A stretch of DNA of 64,000 bases from Serratia liquefaciens. GTDB lineage: Bacteria > Pseudomonadota > Gammaproteobacteria > Enterobacterales > Enterobacteriaceae. The notes below the pieces were generated by a model, which saw nothing but the letters and a program-made list of their open reading frames with translations, was not told where the DNA came from and did no database searches. Shown here piece after piece: positions 56,913 through 64,000 of this stretch (position 1 is its first letter; every line of letters begins with the position of its first letter). Position numbers and translations under genes: made by a program. Where the stretch lies: NCBI GenBank assembly GCA_012719855.1, contig JAAXZN010000045.1:33938-97937 (forward strand), given 5' to 3'.

Positions 56913-57073
56913 TTATATACCCCCCGCGCTCCCCTTATCTTACCCCCGTCTTTCTCAGGGGTTTATGCCTGTCAGCGTGATGAAACCCACTGGGCACAGC
57001 AGCAACAATAACAATACAAAAACAGGTTCTATTTACACGCGATGCCGTGTTTGCAATGTCAAGGATAACCAGC

Positions 57074-57574
57074 ATGACCATATTGTCGCGACGCAAACTG
57101 CTCGGAGGACAATGGCGTCAGCCAACCGCTGCGATCCGCCCCCCGTGGTCGCGGCAACAATCCCTTTTTATTACCGATTGCACCCGCTGTCAGGCCTGCG
57201 TTCGCGCCTGTGAAACCGGGGTGCTCATCAGCGGCAGCGGCGGTTTTCCCGAAATCGATTTCCAACGAGCGGAGTGCACGTTTTGCGGGCGTTGTGCGCA
57301 GGCCTGCGCGGAACCCGTATTTCGTCCACTGACGGAAACCCCCTGGCGACAACATGCGGTATTCGGTACTGCCTGCCTGGCACAACGGGGCGTGGAGTGC
57401 CGCAGCTGTCAGGACAACTGCGAGCCCCAGGCGATCCGCTTTCGGCCCCGCTTAGGCGAAATGGCGCAGCCGATGCTGGATGCGGCAGCCTGCAACGGCT
57501 GTGGCGCCTGCGTCGCCGGTTGCCCGACCGGTGCCGTCACCTTAACCCAGAGCGAAAATAATAATGATGAATAG
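57074..57574 (+). CDS. napF: Periplasmic nitrate reductase assembly ferredoxin NapF
   Basis: Cytosolic iron-sulfur protein of 166 residues thought to help mature NapA. Three four-cysteine clusters: CTRCQACVRACETG, CTFCGRCAQACAEP and CNGCGACVAGCPTG; a further cysteine set lies in CRSCQDNC. N-terminal SRRKLLGG is a basic start but not a signal. ATG follows AAGGATAACCAGC. First gene of napFDABC; overlaps napD. Confidence 0.9.
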   Translation: MTILSRRKLLGGQWRQPTAAIRPPWSRQQSLFITDCTRCQACVRACETGVLISGSGGFPEIDFQRAECTFCGRCAQACAEPVFRPLTETPWRQHAVFGTACLAQRGVECRSCQDNCEPQAIRFRPRLGEMAQPMLDAAACNGCGACVAGCPTGAVTLTQSENNNDE

Positions 57575-57830
57575 CGAATGGCATGTCAGCGGTCTGGTCG
57601 TGCAGGCGAGACCGGAAAGCTTTCCCCAACTCGTCACGGCCTTGCTGGCGATCGCTGACACGGAAATTCCGGCGCAGGATCAGCAGAACGGCAAGCTGGT
57701 GGTAGTGATGCAGGCGGCATGCTCGCAAGGGCTGCTGGAAAAAATTGAGTCGGTGCGCAATCTGGAAGGCGTGCTGGCGGTATCGCTGGTTTATCACCAG
57801 CAGGACACTCAAGGTGAGGTAACGCCATGA
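57567..57830 (+). CDS. napD: NapA chaperone NapD
   Basis: Cytosolic chaperone of 87 residues that binds the twin-arginine signal of Nap[20 protein letters not shown] and [20 protein letters not shown] match E. coli NapD. The second of two tandem ATGs (57567) equals the E. coli start. It overlaps napF by eight bases and napA by four, so all three are translationally linked. Confidence 0.93.
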   Translation: MNSEWHVSGLVVQARPESFPQLVTALLAIADTEIPAQDQQNGKLVVVMQAACSQGLLEKIESVRNLEGVLAVSLVYHQQDTQGEVTP

Positions 57831-60313
57831 AACTCAGTCGTCGAGACTTCATGAAAGCTAATGCCGCGGTAGCCGCTGCGGCCGCCGCCGGGCTGACTAT
57901 TCCCACGGTGGCACAGGCGGTGGCGGGCAGTGCTGACGCTATTAAATGGGACAAGGCTCCCTGCCGTTTCTGCGGCACCGGCTGCGGGGTGCTGGTCGGC
58001 ACTCAGAATGGCCGTATCGTTGCCTCGCAGGGCGATCCGGACGCGGCGGTCAACCGTGGGTTGAGCTGCATCAAAGGCTATTTCCTGCCAAAAATCATGT
58101 ACGGAAAAGACCGACTGACTCAGCCGCTGCTGCGCATGAAAGACGGCCAGTACCATAAGGAAGGCGAATTTACCCCGATCAGTTGGCAACAGGCTTTCGA
58201 CGTCATGGCCGACAAGTTCAAGCAGGCTTTGAAAGAGAAGGGCCCAGAAGCGGTCGGCATGTTTGGTTCCGGCCAGTGGACGGTGTGGGAAGGCTACGCC
58301 GCTGCCAAGCTGCTCAAGGCCGGGCTGCGTTCCAATAACCTGGATCCGAACGCACGCCACTGCATGGCGTCGGCGGTGGTGGGCTTTATGCGCACTTTCG
58401 GCATGGACGAACCTATGGGGTGCTATGACGATATCGAGCAGGCGGACGCCTTCGTGCTGTGGGGCTCCAACATGGCCGAGATGCACCCGATCCTGTGGTC
58501 GCGCATTACCGACCGTCGCCTGAGCAACGAGCACGTCAATGTCTCGGTGTTGTCCACCTTCGAGCACCGCAGCTTCGAGCTGGCGGACAACGGCATGGTG
58601 TTCACGCCGCAGACCGATTTGGCGATCATGAACTACATCGCCAACTACATCATTCAAAACAACGCGGTGGATCAGGACTTCCTGAATCGGCACGTCAACT
58701 TCCGCCGCGGCGCGACGGATATCGGCTACGGCTTGCGTCCGACCCACCCGCTGGAAAAAAAGGCGAAAAACCCGGGTTCAGATGCCTCCGAGCCGATGAG
58801 TTTCGAAGAGTACAAAGCCTTCGTGGCGGAATACACGCTGGAAAAAACGGCCCAAATGAGCGGCGTGCCGGAAGACCAGTTGGAAGCGCTGGCGAAGCTG
58901 TATGCCGACCCGAACATCAAGGTGGTGTCGTACTGGACCATGGGCTTCAACCAGCATACGCGCGGCGTGTGGGCCAATAACCTGTGCTACAACCTGCATC
59001 TGCTGACCGGCAAGATCTCCAAACCCGGCTGCGGGCCGTTCTCCCTGACCGGCCAGCCTTCTGCGTGCGGTACCGCGCGTGAGGTCGGGACTTTCTCTCA
59101 CCGTCTGCCGGCTGACATGGTGGTCACCAACGAGAAGCACCGCCAAATCGCCGAACAGAAATGGCTACTGCCGGCCGGCACCATCCCGGCGAAAGTCGGT
59201 TTGCATGCGGTGGCTCAAGACCGTGCGCTGAAAGACGGCAAGCTGAACGCTTACTGGGTGATGTGTAACAACAACATGCAGGCCGGGCCGAACATCAATG
59301 AAGAAAGGATGCCGGGCTGGCGCGATCCGCGCAACTTTGTGGTGGTGTCCGATCCCTACCCGACCGTCAGCGCGTTGGCCGCCGATCTGATCCTGCCGAC
59401 CGCCATGTGGGTGGAGAAAGAGGGCGCCTATGGTAATGCGGAGCGTCGTACTCAGTTCTGGCGCCAGCAGGTGAAAGCGCCGGGTGAGGCGAAATCCGAT
59501 CTGTGGCAACTGGTGGAGTTCTCCAAACGCTTCAAGGTTGAGGAAGTGTGGCCGGCCGATCTGCTGGCGCAAAAACCGGAGTATCGCGGTAAAACGCTGT
59601 ACGACGTGCTGTTCGCCAACGGCCAGGTCAATAAGTATCCACTGTCGGAAATCCCGGCGGACCAGCTCAACGATGAGGCGCGGGAAGTCGGTTTCTATCT
59701 GCAGAAAGGCCTGTTTGAGGAATATGCCGGTTTCGGGCGTGGTCACGGTCACGATTTGGCGCCGTTCGACAGCTACCACCAGGCGCGTGGTCTGCGTTGG
59801 CCGGTGGTGGACGGCAAAGAAACGCTGTGGCGCTACCGCGAAGGAACGGATCCGTACGTGAAAGCGGGCGAAGCGGTGCGTTTCTACGGTAAACCTGACG
59901 GCAAGGCGGTGATCTTTGCGCTGCCGTTTGAACCGGCGGCGGAAAGTCCGGACGGCGAATACGATCTTTGGCTTTCCACTGGCCGGGTGCTGGAACATTG
60001 GCACACCGGCACCATGACCCGACGGGTACCGGAACTGCATCGCGCCTTCCCGCAGGCGGTGCTGTTCATCCATCCGCTCGATGCCAAAAGCCGTGGCCTG
60101 CGACGTGGCGACAAGGTCAAGGTGCTGTCGCGTCGTGGTGAAGTGCTCAGCTCTGTCGAAACCCGCGGCCGTAACCGCCCGCCAAGAGGGCTGGTGTACA
60201 TGCCGTTCTTCGATGCGGCACAGTTGGTGAACAACCTGACGCTGGACGCCACCGATCCGCTTTCTAAAGAAGTCGACTTCAAGAAATGTGCCGTGAAGTT
60301 GCAGAAGGTGTGA
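57827..60313 (+). CDS. napA: Periplasmic nitrate reductase catalytic subunit NapA
   Basis: Molybdopterin enzyme of 828 residues reducing nitrate to nitrite in the periplasm. A twin-arginine signal ([14 protein letters not shown], to about residue 31), the [4Fe-4S] cysteines in [13 protein letters not shown] and LSCIKGY, the molybdenum-ligand cysteine in [12 protein letters not shown], and the C-terminal molybdopterin-binding regions. E. coli NapA is also 828. Exported folded by Tat with help from NapD. Confidence 0.97.
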   Translation: MKLSRRDFMKANAAVAAAAAAGLTIPTVAQAVAGSADAIKWDKAPCRFCGTGCGVLVGTQNGRIVASQGDPDAAVNRGLSCIKGYFLPKIMYGKDRLTQPLLRMKDGQYHKEGEFTPISWQQAFDVMADKFKQALKEKGPEAVGMFGSGQWTVWEGYAAAKLLKAGLRSNNLDPNARHCMASAVVGFMRTFGMDEPMGCYDDIEQADAFVLWGSNMAEMHPILWSRITDRRLSNEHVNVSVLSTFEHRSFELADNGMVFTPQTDLAIMNYIANYIIQNNAVDQDFLNRHVNFRRGATDIGYGLRPTHPLEKKAKNPGSDASEPMSFEEYKAFVAEYTLEKTAQMSGVPEDQLEALAKLYADPNIKVVSYWTMGFNQHTRGVWANNLCYNLHLLTGKISKPGCGPFSLTGQPSACGTAREVGTFSHRLPADMVVTNEKHRQIAEQKWLLPAGTIPAKVGLHAVAQDRALKDGKLNAYWVMCNNNMQAGPNINEERMPGWRDPRNFVVVSDPYPTVSALAADLILPTAMWVEKEGAYGNAERRTQFWRQQVKAPGEAKSDLWQLVEFSKRFKVEEVWPADLLAQKPEYRGKTLYDVLFANGQVNKYPLSEIPADQLNDEAREVGFYLQKGLFEEYAGFGRGHGHDLAPFDSYHQARGLRWPVVDGKETLWRYREGTDPYVKAGEAVRFYGKPDGKAVIFALPFEPAAESPDGEYDLWLSTGRVLEHWHTGTMTRRVPELHRAFPQAVLFIHPLDAKSRGLRRGDKVKVLSRRGEVLSSVETRGRNRPPRGLVYMPFFDAAQLVNNLTLDATDPLSKEVDFKKCAVKLQKV

Positions 60314-60367
60314 GGCTGACCCATGGCCAATGAAGACCCCATTTTATTACCCGGGAGCCAAATAAAA

Positions 60368-60817
60368 ATGAAAAGCCCTGTTATGAAAAAGACGCTTGCC
60401 CTGTGGGTGACCTTATTGTCGCTGGCGTTCGCCGGTCTGGCGTTTGCCGCGGGTGATGTTGATCTCAGCAAGTCCCCGGAAGTGTCCGCCTCGGTCGGCG
60501 GGCCGATTTCGATGCCGAAACAGCAAGAACGTATGGCGCTGAACTACGTCAATCAGCCGCCGATGATCCCGCACAGCGTTGACGGTTACCAGATCAGCAA
60601 GAACACCAACCGTTGCCTGCAGTGCCACGGGGTGGAGCACTACCGCACCACCGGCGCACCTCGCATCAGCCCGACGCACTTTATGGATCGGGACGGCAAG
60701 GTGCTGAGCGATGTCGCGCCTCGTCGCTACTTCTGCCTGCAGTGCCACGTACCGCAAACCGACGCGGCGCCGATTGTCGGCAATGATTTCCAGCCCATGC
60801 CGGGCTTTGGGCGCTAA
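60368..60817 (+). CDS. napB: Diheme cytochrome c NapB
   Basis: Electron-donating subunit of NapA. The 149 residues equal E. coli NapB. Signal peptide (about 1-27, ending LAFA), two heme motifs CLQCH, and conserved [17 protein letters not shown] and [17 protein letters not shown]. The ATG at 60368 gives the correct length; an earlier frame start is unmatched. Gap of about 54 bases after napA, with no napG or napH between. Confidence 0.95.
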   Translation: MKSPVMKKTLALWVTLLSLAFAGLAFAAGDVDLSKSPEVSASVGGPISMPKQQERMALNYVNQPPMIPHSVDGYQISKNTNRCLQCHGVEHYRTTGAPRISPTHFMDRDGKVLSDVAPRRYFCLQCHVPQTDAAPIVGNDFQPMPGFGR

Positions 60818-60828
60818 GCGGGGGAGCT

Positions 60829-61446
60829 ATGAGCGAACGCAAACACACCACGACTGAGAAAAAGCCCGGCCTGCTGTTGCGGCTATGGCGCTGGTGGCGC
60901 AGGCCGAGCCGCCTGGCGTTGGGCACGCTGCTGCTGCTGGGCTTTGGCGCCGGGATTATCTTCTGGGGCGGTTTCAATACCGGAATGGAGGCGGCAAATA
61001 CCGAACAGTTCTGTATCGGCTGCCATGAAATGCGTGAAAACGTCTACGAGGAGTACATGGGCACGGTTCATTACAACAACCGCAGCGGCGTGCGTGCGAC
61101 CTGTCCTGATTGCCATGTGCCTCATGAATGGGCGCCGAAAATGCTGCGCAAGATAAAGGCCAGCAAGGAGCTGTACGCCAAGGCGTTCGGCCTGATCGAC
61201 ACGCCGCAGAAGTTTGACCAGCATCGGCTGGCGATGGCGAGCAACGAATGGGCGCGAATGAAGGCCAACGATTCGCAGGAGTGCCGTAACTGTCACAACT
61301 TCGAATATATGGACTTCACCGCGCAGAAAACCGTGGCGGCGAAGATGCACGACAAGGCGGTAACGGAAGGCAAGACCTGTATCGATTGCCACAAGGGGAT
61401 TGCGCACAAGCTGCCGGACATGCGCGACGTTCCTAACGGGTTCTAA
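60829..61446 (+). CDS. napC: Tetraheme cytochrome c NapC
   Basis: Membrane-anchored quinol dehydrogenase of 205 residues passing electrons to NapB-NapA. One N-terminal helix ([21 protein letters not shown]) then four heme motifs: CIGCH, CPDCH, CRNCH and CIDCH. Matches NapC/NirT. Last gene of the operon. Confidence 0.95.
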   Translation: MSERKHTTTEKKPGLLLRLWRWWRRPSRLALGTLLLLGFGAGIIFWGGFNTGMEAANTEQFCIGCHEMRENVYEEYMGTVHYNNRSGVRATCPDCHVPHEWAPKMLRKIKASKELYAKAFGLIDTPQKFDQHRLAMASNEWARMKANDSQECRNCHNFEYMDFTAQKTVAAKMHDKAVTEGKTCIDCHKGIAHKLPDMRDVPNGF

Positions 61447-61460
61447 ACCCTTTACGGCCA

Positions 61461-61497
61461 AAAGCCCCGTAGCTCTCCATGAGCCGCGGGGCTTTTT
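61461..61497 (+). terminator. napFDABC terminator
   Basis: AAAGCCCCG/CGGGGCTTTTT arms with an inner CTC/GAG stem, then TTTTTG; 14 bases after napC. Confidence 0.75.
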
Positions 61498-61576
61498 GTT
61501 GCAAATCCATTGCCCTTTTGGCGTTTAATCGCGGTATCATTTTTGCGTTTCAGCTAACGGAAAAGAAGAAGGGTTC

Positions 61577-62152
61577 ATGTCGGCGAAAATTGAGAATGTG
61601 AAGAAAGAGCTGCTTTCGGATAACTGGTATGTCCTGCACAAATATACTTTTGATCTGAAGCGTAAGGATGGCGGCTCCGTTCAGCAGATGCGCGAAGTCT
61701 ACGATCGTGGCAATGGCGCAACCATTTTGCTGTACAACCGTGCCAAAGGGACCGTGGTGCTGACCAATCAGTTCCGCATGCCGACCTACGTGAATGGCAA
61801 CGACAGCGGCATGCTGTTAGAGGCTTGTGCCGGCTTGTTGGATGCCGATTCTCCAGAGCAATGCGCGCGTCGCGAAGCGGTGGAAGAAACCGGTTTTCAG
61901 GTCGGTGACGTGAAGAAGATTTTCGAAGCCTATATGTCGCCGGGCGGCGTGACCGAGATCGTCCATTTCTTTATTGCTGAGTACCATGACGACGAGCGCA
62001 ATGCGGCCGGCGGCGGTATCGAAGACGAAGATATTGAGGTGGTAGAACTGCCCTTTACCGAAGCGGTGGCGATGATTGCCGACGGCCGTATTAAAGACGG
62101 CAAGACCATCATGCTGCTGCAGTACCTGCAAATTCATCGGATTATGGGCTGA
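61577..62152 (+). CDS. nudK: GDP-mannose pyrophosphatase NudK
   Basis: Nudix hydrolase of 191 residues (E. coli NudK also 191), splitting GDP-mannose into GMP and mannose-1-phosphate. The Nudix box runs from [20 protein letters not shown] onward (residues about 87-108, GX5EX7REUXEEXGU). [19 protein letters not shown] is the family N-domain. AAGAAGAAG precedes the ATG. Confidence 0.93.
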   Translation: MSAKIENVKKELLSDNWYVLHKYTFDLKRKDGGSVQQMREVYDRGNGATILLYNRAKGTVVLTNQFRMPTYVNGNDSGMLLEACAGLLDADSPEQCARREAVEETGFQVGDVKKIFEAYMSPGGVTEIVHFFIAEYHDDERNAAGGGIEDEDIEVVELPFTEAVAMIADGRIKDGKTIMLLQYLQIHRIMG

Positions 62153-62159
62153 TGCCGAT

Positions 62160-62192
62160 GGATCATCTCGCCGGCGAACGGCGAGGTGATCC
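62160..62192. terminator. Hairpin between nudK and the AraC-type gene
   Basis: GGATCATCTCGCC and GGCGAGGTGATCC pair (one G-T) around loop GGCGAAC. It lies between convergent genes; no T-run follows. Confidence 0.5.
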
Positions 62193-62200
62193 CAGGTTCG

Positions 62201-62623
62201 CTAGCCATGCTTGTGGGCGTTAGGCGGGCCCGTCGGGATTTTTTGTGGCATCGTCGGCATGTACAAGGAATGACAGAGCCGCTTATTGTTTAATTGCTTG
62301 CTTCTCCTCAACTCACCTGGCGTGGTCTTCAGCTGTTTCTTGAATATTCGGGTAAAAACCTGCTGAGAGTCAAAGCCATAGTCTAGTGCGATATCCATGA
62401 TTTTTCTGTCGGTGAATCTCAGTGCGATCGCCGCCTCGGTGACTCGTCGCATTCTGATATATTGGGCAATGGTCAGTCCGGCATGCAATTTGAAAAGCCG
62501 CTGAATGTGAAATCGACTGTAGCCGGATTTCTTGGCAATCGTCTCTATATCCAGCTCTGCGCCCAAATTGCTTTCTATCCATTTAAGCATGTCATTAATA
62601 AAAATCTGCATATTAATTGCCAT
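62201..62623 (-). CDS. AraC/XylS family regulator, MarA/SoxS size class
   Basis: Protein of 140 residues made of the two helix-turn-helix units of the AraC family with no large sensor domain. First unit LDIETIAKKSGYSRFHIQRLFK, second IMDIALDYGFDSQQVFTRIFKKQLKTTPGELRR. This compact form is that of MarA, SoxS, Rob-like proteins, which are set by their own level. C-terminal tail PQKIPTGPPNAHKHG is unusual. Downstream of the UreE-like gene on the same strand. AAAGGAG is six bases before the ATG. Confidence 0.85.
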   Translation of the reverse strand: MAINMQIFINDMLKWIESNLGAELDIETIAKKSGYSRFHIQRLFKLHAGLTIAQYIRMRRVTEAAIALRFTDRKIMDIALDYGFDSQQVFTRIFKKQLKTTPGELRRSKQLNNKRLCHSLYMPTMPQKIPTGPPNAHKHG

Positions 62624-62735
62624 GGAAAACTCCTTTTATTGCATCGGCTTTTTGGGGGGCATGCTTTGTTACGTGGGTGAAAGGCCTCTGATTTATAAAA
62701 AGAACGCTGGCAGCGTGTGGGATGGGCTCCTGATA

Positions 62736-63284
62736 TCATTCCGGCTGACAGGGAAAGATGCCGTCGAACAGGAGATCGATTTCATTAGGGGTTAACAGGG
62801 ATGAAATATCGGCGCCGCTGACATACCAGTAGGACAGGGAGTGAAAACTGTTTTCTTTGAACAGGGTGTCCAACGTGCTGGTAGCGATGGTGATCGGGAC
62901 GTAAACCAGGTTGTTCTTTATCATGGCGTGCAGCTTATGTTGCCCTAAAATCAAACCCAGTTTGAATGCATAGTGAATGATGGCATCCGAATGGGCGCAA
63001 AGCAGGCGCTGCAGGTTAATCACCATAATGTCGTGCGAGATGACCTTCACGATAACGGAGTTTTTCGTCTCTTCATCCCAGATTAAAATGTCTCCGTCCG
63101 CCAGCGCGCTGTTGGGGGGCATAAACACGGCCAGCCTCAGCCCATCATGGGTGGATTGTTGATGACATTCCTTTTCCAGCTGCGCCGCGTCCAGAATAAG
63201 GTAGTCTGGCGTGGTTCCGCGGATCTTGTCTTGCCACTCTTTGTTCTGATTTATGTTTCCAAGTGTTTCACTGATAATAATCAT
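62736..63284 (-). CDS. UreE-like protein (orphan urease accessory homologue)
   Basis: Protein of 182 residues resembling UreE nickel chaperones: IISETLGN at the start, ALADGDILIWDEET in the middle, and a C-domain with KNNLVYVPITIATS, HSLSYWYVSGADI and LTPNEIDLLFDG, very like Yersinia UreE. It differs from typical UreE in lacking the histidine-rich tail and in the metal-binding motif: GNQH is replaced by GQHK, displacing the histidine by one. No other urease genes are here. It may bind another metal or have a regulatory role; unproven. GGGAGG precedes ATG. Confidence 0.6.
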   Translation of the reverse strand: MIIISETLGNINQNKEWQDKIRGTTPDYLILDAAQLEKECHQQSTHDGLRLAVFMPPNSALADGDILIWDEETKNSVIVKVISHDIMVINLQRLLCAHSDAIIHYAFKLGLILGQHKLHAMIKNNLVYVPITIATSTLDTLFKENSFHSLSYWYVSGADISSLLTPNEIDLLFDGIFPCQPE

Positions 63285-63859
63285 GACGCCTCCCTCATGT
63301 TGGATGTAAATATCCCTATGTCATTTCTCGGGTGATTCTAAATGCGGAAGGAAACGTTTTTGTCTTATGCTTTTTTATTTTATTCCTTTGCGGTTTTAAA
63401 ATAGGAATGAAAATTACACGCTATGATCGTATCGTTCAATCTATTAATTTTTATCTTTTGATCGGTCAAATCTATCGGCGCTATCGATCGAAAAATAATT
63501 ATCAATAGTTGCTGTCTATTGAATTATTCTGAATTTATTTTTAAGTTATTGATTATTTTCGGTGTTTTTATTTTGTTGCTTAAATGTATGCGAATTATCT
63601 TAAGAAGCACAGACTCATTGGTTATATGAGATGTTTACCTATATTCCGTTTTGCAATAAAAATAATAGCATTAAAAATCAATAAATCTCCCTGAAACTAA
63701 TTTCCTAATAAACTATCGCGGAGGTTATTTTGTTTTAATTATGCCATTGTGATGGGGTGACGCCGTTTAAAATAAAACAAAGGTATAAGCTACCCGATTG
63801 TAGTTAACTCAATCGAGGGTGGTGGAATATAGAATTTAAAGCGAACACCTGCCCAAATG
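63285..63859. other. AT-rich intergenic region
   Basis: About 575 bases, far more AT-rich than the backbone. It holds the promoter of the UreE-like gene and perhaps other signals. A 33-residue frame at 63407-63508 (MKITRYDRI) has AGGA directly touching the ATG, so is not claimed as a gene. No known RNA motif was recognised. Confidence 0.4.
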
Positions 63860-63860
63860 A

Positions 63861-63886
63861 AAAAGCCCGGCAAGGTGCCGGGCTGG
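63861..63886 (-). terminator. Terminator of the transketolase gene
   Basis: AGCCCGGCA/TGCCGGGCT perfect nine-base stem, loop AGG; on the minus strand a TTTTTC run follows. Lies 22 bases beyond the stop at 63908. Confidence 0.75.
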
Positions 63887-63907
63887 GGTAACGCGACGCG
63901 AGATGCC

Positions 63908-64000
63908 TTATTTCAGCAGTGCTTGCGCCTTGGCCACCACGTTATCCACGGTGAAGCCGAACTCTTTGAACAGCTGCTCCGCCGGTGCAGACTCACCAAA
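63908..64000 (-). CDS. Transketolase, C-terminal end (5' part outside window)
   Basis: The last 30 residues of a protein, [20 protein letters not shown] then [10 protein letters not shown] and a TAA. This is the C-terminal signature of transketolase (TktA/TktB), pentose phosphate pathway. Given the E. coli order nudK-...-tktB-talA, it is probably tktB, but the fragment alone cannot separate it from tktA. Confidence 0.85.
   Translation of the reverse strand, partial: FGESAPAEQLFKEFGFTVDNVVAKAQALLK

Noticed and set aside
63407..63508. 33-codon frame in the AT-rich gap after the UreE-like gene
   Set aside because: The only Shine-Dalgarno-like bases touch the start codon, and short AT-rich frames occur by chance.
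1..64000. tRNA, rRNA, CRISPR array or insertion sequence
   Set aside because: Read for cloverleaf-like dyads, regular spacer-repeats and transposase motifs; none seen. Absence by eye is not proof; a tRNA or CRISPR scan would settle it.

Overview
The window reads as chromosomal DNA of a Serratia-like member of the Enterobacterales (Yersiniaceae). The protein sequences are very close to Escherichia coli and Yersinia orthologues, the DNA is moderately GC-rich, and gene order follows the E. coli stretch yfgG-pdeF-ppx-ppk-purN-purM-upp-uraA-hda-yfgD-bepA-perM-bcp-gcvR-dapA-bamC-purC-ypfJ-tmcA-ypfH-ypfN-dapE-yffB-ypfM-acrD-narQ-nudK-tkt. The genus is inferred from recalled family sequences; no search was run. 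I found no rRNA, tRNA, CRISPR array, insertion sequence or prophage.

Layout. 1-11.3 kb: dgcE (cut by the left edge), mgtE, the small gene yfgG, pdeF, and ppx-ppk for polyphosphate. 11.5-16.3 kb: a PhoB-box-driven phosphate transporter, pstCAB, with unusually long permeases and no pstS or phoU. 16.4-17.6 kb: speG and a ParE-type toxin-antitoxin pair. 17.6-24 kb: purMN, upp, uraA, a stress-type membrane protein and lipoprotein, hda, and an unknown helix-turn-helix cassette. 24.4-31 kb: yfgD-bepA, then an accessory block (Rrf2 regulator with an FAD/NAD(P) oxidoreductase, a small orphan protein, an Lrp/LysE divergent pair, a di-Mop protein). 31-42.5 kb: the conserved perM to yffB backbone, with an M15 peptidase gene inserted after dapE. 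42.7-50 kb: two GNAT acetyltransferases, a TPR protein and an iron-uptake block with two TonB-dependent receptors and a YncE-like propeller. 50.3-61.5 kb: ypfM, acrD, narP-narQ and a compact napFDABC operon. 61.5-64 kb: nudK, an AT-rich patch holding an AraC-type regulator and an orphan UreE-like protein, and the 3' end of a transketolase gene.

How it fits together. Phosphate economy is clustered: PhoB-controlled transport stands divergent from the polyphosphate kinase/phosphatase operon. Nitrate respiration is also self-contained: sensor NarQ, regulator NarP and the Nap reductase are adjacent, with FNR-like and NarP-like sites before napF. purMN and purC each carry a PurR-like operator. The novelty lies in accessory insertions between backbone genes: the pst operon, the TA pair, the HTH cassette with an 18-bp palindrome, the Rrf2-oxidoreductase block, the iron block and the ureE-like/araC patch.

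Several starts are not ATG and were set by homology and ribosome-binding sites: CTG for hda, TTG for narQ, and probably TTG for gcvR. Functions are from recognised family sequence and motifs; binding sites and terminators are read by eye.
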